From assembly GCA_947496555.1 (NCBI GenBank), contig CANMDH010000022.1:1-64000 (forward strand): a stretch of DNA of 64,000 bases, written 5' to 3'. The notes under the pieces are model-generated. The model ran no database searches, was not told where the DNA came from, and worked only from the letters and a program-made list of their open reading frames with translations. A program made the position numbers and the translations under genes. Shown here in pieces: positions 44,953-54,405 of the stretch. The number at the start of each line of letters is the position of its first letter. Positions within the stretch are counted from its first letter, which is position 1. The DNA is from an uncultured Aquimarina sp. GTDB taxonomy: Bacteria > Bacteroidota > Bacteroidia > Flavobacteriales > Flavobacteriaceae.

Positions 44953-46061
44953 ACAGTAGACGAATTAATTAAATTTCTAAACAATTTGTCCCATTGCACT
45001 GCAATCTTTTCAGGTAAATACTGTTTTACCGCTTCTTTTGCCTTATCTCCCATTTGCTTCCTTCTCTCTTCATTTTTGATCAAGTAAATAATTGCTTCAG
45101 CAAATTTCTCAATATTACCATTCTCAACAAGAATTCCATCTTCTCCATCAGAAATAATATCTGAAGGACCAAAAGGACAATCAAAAGATACACAGGGTAC
45201 GCCGTATGCCATAGCCTCTGTTAGTACCATTCCAAAACCTTCATAACGAGAAGACATTGTATAGATAGAAGCTTCTTTATATTTTTCTGCAATGTTTCTA
45301 ACTGGAGGATAAAAATTGACTGTATCCGAAATATTCAAATCATTGGCAAGTTGGTTCAACCCTTCTTCTTCACTAAACTTTCCGTAGATATCTAACACCC
45401 AATCCGGATATTGTTCAATAACTAATTCCCAGCTTTTTAATAACCTGTCGTATCCTTTTTGGTAACTTTGTTTACCTACAGCCAATACCTTTTTATTTTG
45501 ATGTAAGCTTTGCTCTTCAGGATAAAATGACAAGGGATTCGGAATTACTTTTAGGTTTTTTAATTGCCATTCGTTAACGTTTCCTTCTGTAAGCACAATA
45601 AAATTATCATACGATTTTCCTCCAAAATTCATTAACCAGAATTTGATACTATTGGATATCTTATCAAAAAATGATTTCTTCCCTCTTTTGATCTCAACAT
45701 TTCTGGACACATGCCGCTCATAAATCATGGCACACGGTTTTTTCAAAATCAAAGGAACAAAAAGCCCTTTCAACCCGTCATCACACACAGAAATCACATC
45801 AGGCTTAATTTTTGCAACCATTCCTTTAAGTCCTTTTGCATATCGTCTTAAATAACTTAAAGGGTTTCCAGAAGCGTTAATATTATGGTATTGGATTTTA
45901 TTACTAAAAACATAAAAAGGGTCAACTTCTTTTTGATTTAATGTTAGTATATGGACCTCATAATCAAAATGTTCTGCAAGGTAACTCGCTTTTATAGACA
46001 ATACTCTTTCTAGCCCTCCCGGACCATTAATATTGTTGGTTATGTAAAGTAATTTTATCAA
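44949..46061 (-). CDS. GT4-family glycosyltransferase B (AmsD-like)
   Basis: A 370-residue paralogue of the gene that follows. It starts [31 protein letters not shown] and includes VLAVGKQSYQKGYDRLLKSW, FYPPVRNIAEKYKEASIYTMSS and GFGMVLTEAMAYGVPCVSFDCPFGPSDII. The shared elements [18 protein letters not shown] and VSFDCPxGP support tandem duplication. Its start codon lies 31 bases from the acyltransferase stop. It probably acts in the cytoplasm on the lipid-linked oligosaccharide before the gene-A product or after it; the order cannot be told. Confidence 0.92.
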   Translation of the reverse strand: MIKLLYITNNINGPGGLERVLSIKASYLAEHFDYEVHILTLNQKEVDPFYVFSNKIQYHNINASGNPLSYLRRYAKGLKGMVAKIKPDVISVCDDGLKGLFVPLILKKPCAMIYERHVSRNVEIKRGKKSFFDKISNSIKFWLMNFGGKSYDNFIVLTEGNVNEWQLKNLKVIPNPLSFYPEEQSLHQNKKVLAVGKQSYQKGYDRLLKSWELVIEQYPDWVLDIYGKFSEEEGLNQLANDLNISDTVNFYPPVRNIAEKYKEASIYTMSSRYEGFGMVLTEAMAYGVPCVSFDCPFGPSDIISDGEDGILVENGNIEKFAEAIIYLIKNEERRKQMGDKAKEAVKQYLPEKIAVQWDKLFRNLINSSTV

Positions 46062-46092
46062 TCTTTTAAGTTGTTTTTAATCGTACCAATAA

Positions 46093-47157
46093 CTACCTGC
46101 TTCCTGTCAATAAAGAATACACTTTGGGGGTACTTTTTTGCAATATTTTGGCACATCCAACACAGGCCAACGTTGCCAAAATAGGACTTACAAAAAACAG
46201 AAATAACAAAAGCAATCCATTTTCCCCAATGATGTTGACATACATTTTGGTAAAATAAGTTAATGCAACTCCGTGGGCTGCATAGATAAAAAACCTATAC
46301 GAATACAGAGGCTTGTTTTGGAATTGAAATTTCCTGTTTAAAAAATCATACATGCTCCAGACTGTAGCAAAACCGACGAACATAGTTACTCTTTTACAAA
46401 TAATAGCGATCCAGTGAGTTTCTACATAGGATTCTCTTACATAAAAATTAAAAAATATAAGAACAGACCAGACAATGATCATTAGCAGATAAACATAAGG
46501 CTTAAAATTAGTAATAATGTTAGTTTTTGAGATCGAGGTGTAAGCACCACATGTAAAAGCAAACAATCCTAAAAACTGAAAAATATAAACGTTGTTAGCA
46601 TAAAACAGGCTAGGTTGCTCTAAAAACAACAATCCTCCTAGAAATATCAGAAAATAAAATTTAAGATATCTAATAGCCAGATAGATAAGAGGAGTCACCC
46701 AAACATAAAAAATCAACTCTCGAATAAACCAAAAGGTATAGTTTATAGGGTCAATGAAAGCTAACCAAGCTTGTTTCCAAGTTGGCATTTGATGCAAAGG
46801 TTGTTCGAAAAAGTGAGAAAGTACAGGTATAAACTGAATTAAGTATACTATTAAAAACCATAAACCACACCATAAGATATAGGGAATAACTAATGTTTTA
46901 AATCTATTTCTAATTTTTCTTTTAAACGTAAATACAGAAAAATCGTGATTAGCAAAAAAAAGATAACCCGATATAAAAAAGAACATTGGTATGAAAATAT
47001 TTGAAAGTTCGAGTGCAAACAAATATTCAATATAATATATAGCACCCTTTTCGATCTCTATACCAAGATTGGTAAGATTATACGCATGACAAACTACAAC
47101 CATAAAGATGGAGTAAAATGACAGAATGCGAATTTTATTACTCATTTCCTTATCCAT
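46093..47157 (-). CDS. Acyltransferase-3 family membrane O-acetyltransferase
   Basis: A 354-residue integral membrane protein with about 10 helices. The N-terminal helix IRILSFYSIFMVVVCHAYNL carries the conserved catalytic-type His. IPMFFFISGYLFF and RFKTLVIPYILWCGLWF with its arginine are family landmarks of the OafA/WecH-like group. It should transfer acetyl from cytoplasmic acetyl-CoA to a sugar on the lipid-linked unit or on the periplasmic polymer. A later ATG at codon 5 is possible as start. It adds a fourth membrane acyltransferase to the locus, mechanistically different from the MBOAT proteins. Confidence 0.88.
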   Translation of the reverse strand: MDKEMSNKIRILSFYSIFMVVVCHAYNLTNLGIEIEKGAIYYIEYLFALELSNIFIPMFFFISGYLFFANHDFSVFTFKRKIRNRFKTLVIPYILWCGLWFLIVYLIQFIPVLSHFFEQPLHQMPTWKQAWLAFIDPINYTFWFIRELIFYVWVTPLIYLAIRYLKFYFLIFLGGLLFLEQPSLFYANNVYIFQFLGLFAFTCGAYTSISKTNIITNFKPYVYLLMIIVWSVLIFFNFYVRESYVETHWIAIICKRVTMFVGFATVWSMYDFLNRKFQFQNKPLYSYRFFIYAAHGVALTYFTKMYVNIIGENGLLLLFLFFVSPILATLACVGCAKILQKSTPKVYSLLTGSR

Positions 47158-47195
47158 TTCCCTTATTTTTTAATCCTACTTTACCTAAGCTTCCC

Positions 47196-48155
47196 TTATT
47201 TCTTAATTATTATATCTAAATACGGATAGCAAAAACCACTATTTAATCTCTTATGTATAGACTTTAAGAATCTTACATATCGTAGTCCTTTAAAACCTAA
47301 TTTAAAAAATGTAGATTTTTCAAATTTCATCAAGCTACTCACAACTTTAAGTTCGTGCAATGGAGCTATCGCTACTTCAAATTCATGATAGCTCGCACCT
47401 CTTCCCCATCGCAAAAATTTCATCATATCTTCGTCATTCAAATCTCGATAGGAGTCTTTGAAATTGGCTCTATCGGAAAATTTCGAATAATAAAATGCAA
47501 GATCATCAGGAAGCCAATCATAAAATGGCATTGCTGCAGTATGAGAATCATAGTACCACAGTCGGTTTGGCGTTTCTATAACTGCCAAATAAGATTCTTC
47601 TTTCAACATTCCCCATGCTTGCTCAAGTGATTTTAATCTTTCTTCGACTGTCATATGTTCCAAAACGGCATAATAAATAATAAAGTCAAATTTTTTATCT
47701 CCAAAATGATCTGCTATATCATCTCCATTTACCAAATGTACATCTGGTTCAAAACCGGCAATTTTTAATCTATCCTTGGCCACTTCAAGAGCCCCTGCAT
47801 CTACATCTACTCCTGTTACTTTTGCTCCCTGTTCCATTAATGCTAATGTAGAAATACCAGTCCCACATCCAATTTCAAGAACACTTGCTCCTTTAAGTTC
47901 TCTAACCTTATTAAGCCATGGAGCGATTCTATTCCTATTATAATAAAGGCGTTCAAAAATTTGTCCGTTTATCGCTTTTTTATAATCCTGTTCGGATAAT
48001 CTACTCTTTGTATTTCCCCGATCTAGATAGTTTTTTTCTAGAGAAACTGTCAATTCTTTTATTTGCCCTTCAGAAAAAACCATTTGATTGTTTTTCATTT
48101 TCTTTGGGGCTTTATAAAAGCCTTCTTTAACAAATTTCTTAATAATTCTTTTCAT
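47196..48155 (-). CDS. Class I SAM-dependent methyltransferase
   Basis: A 319-residue protein. Motif I VLEIGCGTGISTLALMEQG (about 93-111), VTGVDVDAGALEVAKDRL (motif II), DFIIYYAVLEHMTVEERL (motif IV) and MLKEESYLAVIETPNR (motif V-VI) define a Methyltransf_11/25-type fold. The N-terminal 80 and C-terminal 90 residues are extra and may bind the glycan acceptor. The likely role is O-methylation of a sugar in the repeat unit or of the chain end. Chain-end methylation would control length, but nothing here proves that. It is 17 bases downstream of the pyruvyl transferase. Confidence 0.88.
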   Translation of the reverse strand: MKRIIKKFVKEGFYKAPKKMKNNQMVFSEGQIKELTVSLEKNYLDRGNTKSRLSEQDYKKAINGQIFERLYYNRNRIAPWLNKVRELKGASVLEIGCGTGISTLALMEQGAKVTGVDVDAGALEVAKDRLKIAGFEPDVHLVNGDDIADHFGDKKFDFIIYYAVLEHMTVEERLKSLEQAWGMLKEESYLAVIETPNRLWYYDSHTAAMPFYDWLPDDLAFYYSKFSDRANFKDSYRDLNDEDMMKFLRWGRGASYHEFEVAIAPLHELKVVSSLMKFEKSTFFKLGFKGLRYVRFLKSIHKRLNSGFCYPYLDIIIKK

Positions 48156-48172
48156 ATGGTTAGGTTTAAAGA

Positions 48173-49138
48173 CTATAAGTTTTGTGTTACTTTCTCTTTT
48201 AGAGCATCTGCCAGCTTGTGATGCTTTTCTAAGTTTTTCACTATGGTGTCTTTTGTGATTTTTCCTTTCAATCCAAAATTATTAGTAAACTCTCCTGTTT
48301 TGCTATTGACATCAATTCGGTTAAAAAGTTCTAGGATACCATCAAATCGACAGGAATCGACGAAACTATCAAAACCATTTACAAAAATCACTGGAGTACC
48401 CATCGCCAAGCATGGCAGCGCACAATGAATTCTAGATGTAATTACCAATTTTGCCTTTGCATAATTGTTCAACAGTTTTTCTGCCATTGCAAACTTTTCT
48501 TCGTCGGTATACTGATTAGAAGGTGGTTCTTGATTCACAAAATGTGCTGATTCTAAAAGCTCTTTACTAATAAATTTCTTTAAGTGTTTATTCTTCTTTC
48601 CTAATTGAAAAGCGGTTCCGTTTAAAATATTTTTTACGCTAAGTTTTGTGTTGTAAAACACTTTTTCTGGTCTTGGATAACTGTACAATGGATCTACAAT
48701 GTATATATCATTTCCTCTTTCTGAATCATCAACTTTGTATGAATCTAAAGTCAAGGTTAAACAACCTGTAAAATAAGCATCAATACCTTTTTCTTTTAAT
48801 GTATCGGCTGTAAACTGATCTCTGCATCCAATAGGTTCATGTTTTTTTAAATAAGCAATTCCCTTTTCGCTTAGCATTGCTGGGGCAGCTGTATTATTCA
48901 TATGAAAGGATACAAATACAGGATCTATCTTATCCGAAGGCACCCAATTGTGAATATTATGAGTAAACCATCCATTCATAATCAACTTTACCGAATCTCC
49001 TTGATACTCACCCAACTTTTCTCTATTGAGAAAAACATCAACCTGTGGTAAAAACTGCTTTGCGGCAAGGCTTTGTATGTTGTCACCAACATTAAAAAAC
49101 CTTTTATTCTCTTCATAAGTAAGTAATCCGTATTTCAT
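48173..49138 (-). CDS. Polysaccharide pyruvyl transferase
   Basis: A 321-residue GT-B-like enzyme that attaches a ketal-linked pyruvate to a sugar using phosphoenolpyruvate. The family signature LVITSRIHCALPCLAMGTPVIFV (about 230-252), with the SRxH motif, is complete. EPIGCRDQFTADTLKEKGIDAYFTGCLTLTL in the middle is also diagnostic. Pyruvylation adds negative charge and a recognition site on the polymer. It lies six bases after a PP-loop gene, so the two may serve the same decoration. Its start (MKYGLLTYEENKRFFNVGDNIQSLAA) is typical of the family. Confidence 0.9.
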   Translation of the reverse strand: MKYGLLTYEENKRFFNVGDNIQSLAAKQFLPQVDVFLNREKLGEYQGDSVKLIMNGWFTHNIHNWVPSDKIDPVFVSFHMNNTAAPAMLSEKGIAYLKKHEPIGCRDQFTADTLKEKGIDAYFTGCLTLTLDSYKVDDSERGNDIYIVDPLYSYPRPEKVFYNTKLSVKNILNGTAFQLGKKNKHLKKFISKELLESAHFVNQEPPSNQYTDEEKFAMAEKLLNNYAKAKLVITSRIHCALPCLAMGTPVIFVNGFDSFVDSCRFDGILELFNRIDVNSKTGEFTNNFGLKGKITKDTIVKNLEKHHKLADALKEKVTQNL

Positions 49139-49144
49139 ACGTTG

Positions 49145-50431
49145 TTATTTTATCTTTTTGTAAAGTTTGTAAAGTTTAATTAACCAGGGAAATTTATTCC
49201 TGATAATGAACTTTAGTCTTCCTATCTCTTTTGTTGGATTATTAATCTTTTGTTCTAAAAGTCGGTCGATTTTACCGCTTCGGATATCATTGATTTGTTT
49301 GGTTTCGGCTTCTAGATTATCAAAAACATAAAAGTCATTTGTATTTTTTGCTTTTTCCATTAGTTCCCACCAAAAGTATCTTACACCTTTACTGGCCCCT
49401 CCAATATCCAATACGCGGTAAAATTCGTTATATATATTTCCGTTTACATTAAATCCATAATCATTTGGATTTTTACCATTCAATATAAGTCCTAAGATCG
49501 TTCTGAAACATTTTTCACATATACTGCAGTTAAACTCTGTTCTCTTTTCAGAATAACAAACTCTAAGCCTAAATTTTGTATCGGTGGTGGCCGCAAAGTC
49601 AGCTATTAAATCTACCTTATCCTGTCTTTTAAGTTCATAACCATCATGAAAAACTTTTATACCATCTGCCCAACTTATTTTCTCGTCGATTTCGGGTGTA
49701 GAACCCCAATCAATATCGATGTTATCTGTATAAGAAGAAGCTATATAAATAGATTTATATCCCAGAACATATGATAAGGGTGCGATGGATCCGATCAGGG
49801 CTAACCCATGTTGTACTTTACCCCACCAACCCATATCTTTCAATAATAACTCTACCTGATATGTATAAAAATCTCTTAGATTGGTCTCTATATACTCTTT
49901 ATGGTTTTTTTTGAGAAGTTCTTCATTTTCAATAAAATCGGTAAAATCTCCCCATTGTTCCTGGTCTTTGATCTCTATATCTGCTCCTAATAATGTTACT
50001 AGGTCTGGTTCTTTTTCATATATTCTTATATAGGTTGCATAAGCATCCACTCCTCCACTAAATAACATAGCGGTTTTATTTCCTTTGAGCTTGTTTTTAA
50101 CTAGTTTTTTTGCAACCAATACCCCAGATAACTTCGTATTATCCCGTTTAGCAAATTCTGCCCTAACCAATTCCTGGGCCCTGTAGAATGTTTCGTCTAC
50201 TTCTTCTACTTCAATAACAAACCCTGCATACCATGCTATGGGAAGTACATTAGCAAGAAAAGGAATTACCGAAATGCTATCAGGTACTTTACTTACATCG
50301 ATCAGATATTTAGAATAAAGGGGTTCTTCGGCAACAAAATACTTACGAACATTGGTATCAGCTATGTACTCATAATTGATTCTTTTACCTTCTTCTGAAT
50401 ATGATATATTATGAAGCATTAGTTTTTCCAT
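49145..50431 (-). CDS. PP-loop ATPase with QueC-like cysteine cluster
   Basis: A 428-residue cytosolic protein. FSGGVDAY (124-131) is the PP-loop of the ATP-pyrophosphatase / asparagine-synthase-type superfamily, which activates substrates by adenylation. C292 (in VCYSEKR), C302, C305 and C308 (NCSICEKC) form a C-x9-C-x2-C-x2-C cluster very like the zinc site of QueC (7-cyano-7-deazaguanine synthase), followed by FRTILGL. The N-terminal 115 residues and the C-terminal 100 are not QueC-like. I would not call it QueC: the protein is about twice as long and lies inside a capsule operon. It may amidate or otherwise activate a carboxyl group of the glycan or its precursor. Confidence 0.75.
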   Translation of the reverse strand: MEKLMLHNISYSEEGKRINYEYIADTNVRKYFVAEEPLYSKYLIDVSKVPDSISVIPFLANVLPIAWYAGFVIEVEEVDETFYRAQELVRAEFAKRDNTKLSGVLVAKKLVKNKLKGNKTAMLFSGGVDAYATYIRIYEKEPDLVTLLGADIEIKDQEQWGDFTDFIENEELLKKNHKEYIETNLRDFYTYQVELLLKDMGWWGKVQHGLALIGSIAPLSYVLGYKSIYIASSYTDNIDIDWGSTPEIDEKISWADGIKVFHDGYELKRQDKVDLIADFAATTDTKFRLRVCYSEKRTEFNCSICEKCFRTILGLILNGKNPNDYGFNVNGNIYNEFYRVLDIGGASKGVRYFWWELMEKAKNTNDFYVFDNLEAETKQINDIRSGKIDRLLEQKINNPTKEIGRLKFIIRNKFPWLIKLYKLYKKIK

Positions 50432-50437
50432 CTCAAT

Positions 50438-51958
50438 TTATTTTCGCTTCAGTACTGCCAAAATAGGCTTACTAAACAATTCCTTTTCATAATCTAATAG
50501 ACCAATCAAATACATAAAAAACACAAATACCAAAGTATAGGTACTTCCTTTAATAATAAAATTAAGCCATCCTTCTCCAGGTATATAATTAATAAAATAC
50601 CCAGTTGCTAAAACAATTACAAGAGCGATAATAGTTTTATTACCCAATTCCTTAAAGAATCTGGGTATATTTAGTTTAATTGCCTTATGATAGTAAAAGT
50701 TCATTACATTTTGTACAATTAACCAACCGGCCACTGTACCAATCATCATTCCCACAGCTGCATATTCTCTTGCGAGCAAAGCTCCTACCCCTGTACCGAC
50801 TACCATGAAAGACACGTATAAAATTGCCTTGAAGGATAATTTATTCTTTGCCTCCAGAATGGAGTTACCAAAATGCTGTACCAAGGGCAAAGTATAAGCC
50901 ACCATAATCATAAGAGCAATAATCCAAGATTGATAACTACCCTCTTCTCCTAATGTTTTACCAACCCAAAGATGTACAAATTGATAACCATATAAAATAA
51001 AAGCAATTAAAATATACATCAATACGATAAAAGATAATCTTCCTATTTTGATCATCATATCTGTGAGTTGTTCTCCCGAGGCATTACCTACCGACATTTG
51101 CGTTGCTCGTGGCAAAAATACTCCAGAAATTGCCGTAGAAAACCCACCATAATAGGTTCCTAGTGTAATACCTATTCCATAAACTGTAAGAACAGCTGGG
51201 GGGCAAATACTACCCAATACCCAATGTCCTGCTTTCCATTGAAAAAGACTAACTAGAGAGAATACAAAGATCCATACAGAATATTTTAAAATATGTTTTA
51301 TAAAACTCTTGCTAAGCGAATGTAATTTAAACCGAACCTTAAGTTTCTTAAAAACATAAAAGGCCGTGATAGCAACGACACTCAAACCAAAAATGGTATC
51401 CACTATTACCAAAGCAATGGATCTACCCCCATATAAAAGTACTCCCACTACGGTAACAGACCTTAAAACATATCGAATGATATTGAGTGTTTTTGGAAAT
51501 ACGAATGCCTCATAACCTGAGCAAATACCCCTAAAAGATCCTCCAGGAAGACGAATTGCAAGATTAAAAATCAAAATAATAAACATTACTTTGGCAATTC
51601 TAAGCTCTTCTGCATTCATCTTAGAGAAATAAGAATCTATCTGCGTATAGAAAACAAAGCCTACCATAAGTACTAATACTGATATGACAGAATAAATAAT
51701 CATGGTAGTTGCCAGAAAATTTTCTTCACCTTTTCTATCTTTTTCAGCTCTGTATTTAGCTACAAACCGAACAATTGTATTGTTTAATCCAAAATCCAAA
51801 ATAGAGATCGTACCTACCATAGCACCGATAGTAATAAAAATACCATACTCATCTTTTCCAAGATATTTTAGGATAAAAGGAGTCAATACCAATCCTATTA
51901 CATTGGTTAAAATGATCGTGACATAATTTAATATGGCTCCTTTTTTTAACTGGCTCAA
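50438..51958 (-). CDS. Wzx-type lipid-linked repeat-unit flippase
   Basis: A 506-residue MOP-superfamily membrane protein with about 14 helices. The start QLKKGAILNYVTIILTNVIGLVLTPFILKYLGKDEYGIF is the standard Wzx/RfbX opening, and LDFGLNNTIVRFVAKYRAE follows. It should translocate the undecaprenyl-linked repeat unit from the cytoplasmic to the periplasmic face for polymerisation by the EpsG-like protein. It lies 31 bases downstream of the sugar dehydrogenase and is the only flippase in the window. It supports a Wzx/Wzy pathway over an ABC-transporter pathway, since no ABC transporter genes are present. Confidence 0.92.
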   Translation of the reverse strand: MSQLKKGAILNYVTIILTNVIGLVLTPFILKYLGKDEYGIFITIGAMVGTISILDFGLNNTIVRFVAKYRAEKDRKGEENFLATTMIIYSVISVLVLMVGFVFYTQIDSYFSKMNAEELRIAKVMFIILIFNLAIRLPGGSFRGICSGYEAFVFPKTLNIIRYVLRSVTVVGVLLYGGRSIALVIVDTIFGLSVVAITAFYVFKKLKVRFKLHSLSKSFIKHILKYSVWIFVFSLVSLFQWKAGHWVLGSICPPAVLTVYGIGITLGTYYGGFSTAISGVFLPRATQMSVGNASGEQLTDMMIKIGRLSFIVLMYILIAFILYGYQFVHLWVGKTLGEEGSYQSWIIALMIMVAYTLPLVQHFGNSILEAKNKLSFKAILYVSFMVVGTGVGALLAREYAAVGMMIGTVAGWLIVQNVMNFYYHKAIKLNIPRFFKELGNKTIIALVIVLATGYFINYIPGEGWLNFIIKGSTYTLVFVFFMYLIGLLDYEKELFSKPILAVLKRK

Positions 51959-51989
51959 TTTTGTTGGTTGTTTAGTTGCTATACTTTGT

Positions 51990-53270
51990 TTATAGTCTTC
52001 CGTGGACTTCTTCTTTAATGATTCCCTTTACGTCATATAAAATTCCATTTGGAGATAACAATGATGTAAGATCCAGATCCATGTATTTTTTATGGGCTAC
52101 CGTTAATACAATAGCATCAAAAGTATCATTCGGTAATTCGGTAACAGTTTCCAGATTATATTCATGTTTTACTTCTTCGGGATTTGCCCATGGATCATAA
52201 ATTGTAACATCAGTCCCAAAGTCGTTAAGATGATTGATTACATCTACAGCTCTAGTATTTCGAACATCAGGACAGTTTTCTTTAAAAGTAATCCCTAATA
52301 CTAATACTTTAGCACCTTTAATTCTGATATCATGTGAAACCATAAGTTTGATCACCTCAGAAGCTACGTATTGTCCCATACTATCGTTTAATCTCCTTCC
52401 GGCCAGAATAATTTCTGGATGATACCCAAATTCTTGAGCTCTCTGGGCTAGGTAATATGGATCAACTCCTATGCAATGTCCTCCCACAAGTCCAGGTTTA
52501 AATGGAAGAAAATTCCATTTGGTACCCGCGGCAGCAAGAACATCATTAGTATCGATATCCATCAAATTGAAAATCTTTGCCAATTCGTTTACAAAAGCAA
52601 TATTAATATCTCTTTGAGAGTTTTCAATTACTTTAGCCGCCTCTGCTACTTTAATTGTTGGCGCCAAATGTGTTCCAGCAGTAATTACTGATGAATATAA
52701 TGCGTCTACTTTTTTTCCGATTTCTGGAGTAGAACCAGCAGTTACCTTAAGGATTTTTTCTACCGTATGCTTTTTATCTCCCGGGTTGATACGCTCTGGA
52801 GAATACCCTGCAAAGAAATCTTTATTAAATTTTAAACCACTAATTTTTTCTAATACAGGTATACATTCTTCTTCAGTAACTCCAGGATACACTGTCGATT
52901 CGTAAATTACAATGTCTCCCTCTTTTAATACTTTACCAACCATCTCACTTGATCTGTACAATGGAGTAAGATCCGGTCTATTATTTTTATCTACAGGAGT
53001 AGGAACTGTAACTACATAATAATTACAATCTCTAATGTCTTCGAAATCAGCGGAGCAGTACAAACCAAACTCTGCATTAGATGAATCCTTTAGAACAGAT
53101 TGAAGCACATCGTCTTCGACCTCTAGCGTAGTATCTTTACCTAATCGTAGTTCTTTAATTCGTTTTTGATTAATATCAAAACCCACTACAGAATATTTGG
53201 TTGCAAACAACCTAGCTAGAGGTAATCCCACATATCCCAAACCAATAATGGCAATCTTAATATCTTGCAT
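51990..53270 (-). CDS. UDP-N-acetylhexosamine 6-dehydrogenase (WbpO/TviB-like)
   Basis: A 426-residue NAD-dependent four-electron dehydrogenase that oxidises C6 of a UDP-sugar to a uronic acid. The Rossmann motif AIIGLGYVGLPLARLFA is at about 7-23. C266 in GGHCIGVDPYYLA is the catalytic thiol, and GYSPERINPGDKKHTV is typical of the WbpO/TviB subgroup acting on N-acetylhexosamines. With the adjacent 4-epimerase it would make UDP-GalNAcA from UDP-GlcNAc. This supplies a negatively charged sugar and a carboxyl group that could be amidated. Confidence 0.93.
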   Translation of the reverse strand: MQDIKIAIIGLGYVGLPLARLFATKYSVVGFDINQKRIKELRLGKDTTLEVEDDVLQSVLKDSSNAEFGLYCSADFEDIRDCNYYVVTVPTPVDKNNRPDLTPLYRSSEMVGKVLKEGDIVIYESTVYPGVTEEECIPVLEKISGLKFNKDFFAGYSPERINPGDKKHTVEKILKVTAGSTPEIGKKVDALYSSVITAGTHLAPTIKVAEAAKVIENSQRDINIAFVNELAKIFNLMDIDTNDVLAAAGTKWNFLPFKPGLVGGHCIGVDPYYLAQRAQEFGYHPEIILAGRRLNDSMGQYVASEVIKLMVSHDIRIKGAKVLVLGITFKENCPDVRNTRAVDVINHLNDFGTDVTIYDPWANPEEVKHEYNLETVTELPNDTFDAIVLTVAHKKYMDLDLTSLLSPNGILYDVKGIIKEEVHGRL

Positions 53271-53303
53271 ATACTTGTTTATTTTTTTATCAAAAGGAGG
53301 TTG

Positions 53304-54302
53304 TTATTTTAGGTTATCCCAATACCATTTTACTGCCTCTTTTAATCCAGATTTCATATCGTATTTAGGATCATACCCCAAGAGATTTTTAGCTTTATCA
53401 ACAGATGCTAAAGAATGAGGTACATCTCCTTTACGTTCGGGTCCATATTTAACTTCTACATCGGCAATTGCCGAATCATATTCAGACAAATACTCTTTCA
53501 ATAAAGTAGTTAATTCATTTAAAGTAGTTCTTTCTCCAAAGGCCGTATTATAAACATTGTTTAATGCATTTGGATTATCAGATACTATTGCCCGTAAATT
53601 CATTTGAATTACATTATCGATATATGTAAAGTCTCTAGAAAATGAACCATCTCCATTAATCACAGGAGATTCATGCTTCATAAATTGCATAACAAACTTT
53701 GGAATCACTGCAGCATAAGCACCATTTGGATCTTGTTTACGTCCAAATACATTAAAGTAGCGTAACCCGATTGTATCAAGATCGTACGTCTTTTTAAAAT
53801 TATCAGCGTATAGTTCATTCACATATTTTGTAATAGCATATGGAGATAAAGGTTTCCCTATTTTATCTTCGATTTTTGGCAAAGCTTTAGAATCTCCATA
53901 GGTTGAAGAACTAGCAGCATAGATGAAACGTTTAACTCCTGCATCTCTAGAAGCCACCAACATATTCAAAAAACCGTTTACATTCACTTCATTACTGGTA
54001 ATAGGATCGTTGATTGATCTAGGAACCGAACCTAATGCAGCTTGATGAAGTACAAAATCTACACCATCACAAGCTTTATTACAATCTTCAAGGTTTCTGA
54101 TATCCCCTTCAATAAATGTAAAATTAGGATGGTCTTTTATAGCTGAAAGATTTCTTTTATGCCCCGTTGCAAAATTATCCAAAGCAATCACTTTACTCCC
54201 TATATCGATGAGTGTTTGGCATAAATTAGACCCAATGAAACCGGCAGCACCAGTCACAAGAATCTTAGAAGAACGTATTTGTTCTAGTTGGTTAGCGTCC
54301 AT
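53304..54302 (-). CDS. UDP-GlcNAc 4-epimerase (WbpP/TviC-like)
   Basis: A 332-residue extended SDR enzyme. GAAGFIGSNL (18-27) binds NAD. S131-S133 with Y155 and K159 (YAITK) form the catalytic set, and ALDNFATGHKRNL is the WbpP-type segment. It interconverts UDP-GlcNAc and UDP-GalNAc. It is the first gene of the 20-gene minus-strand operon; 258 bases of non-coding DNA with a GGGG-N6-CCCC dyad lie upstream. An ATG a few codons later is not present, and this start gives the usual N-terminal extension of about 12 residues before the Rossmann strand. Confidence 0.93.
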   Translation of the reverse strand: MDANQLEQIRSSKILVTGAAGFIGSNLCQTLIDIGSKVIALDNFATGHKRNLSAIKDHPNFTFIEGDIRNLEDCNKACDGVDFVLHQAALGSVPRSINDPITSNEVNVNGFLNMLVASRDAGVKRFIYAASSSTYGDSKALPKIEDKIGKPLSPYAITKYVNELYADNFKKTYDLDTIGLRYFNVFGRKQDPNGAYAAVIPKFVMQFMKHESPVINGDGSFSRDFTYIDNVIQMNLRAIVSDNPNALNNVYNTAFGERTTLNELTTLLKEYLSEYDSAIADVEVKYGPERKGDVPHSLASVDKAKNLLGYDPKYDMKSGLKEAVKWYWDNLK

Positions 54303-54405
54303 AAATTTTATTTAATTCCCTGTTTTTTAACCCCAAAGCCTACATAAATGGTTGTAGACTGCGCGAAATTAAGGTTTACTTATAGAACATACAACTTAAG
54401 TTAAC

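Noticed and set aside
49145-50431. Annotation as QueC (7-cyano-7-deazaguanine synthase)
   Set aside because: The PP-loop and Cys cluster match, but the protein is about twice the size of QueC and no queuosine genes are near.
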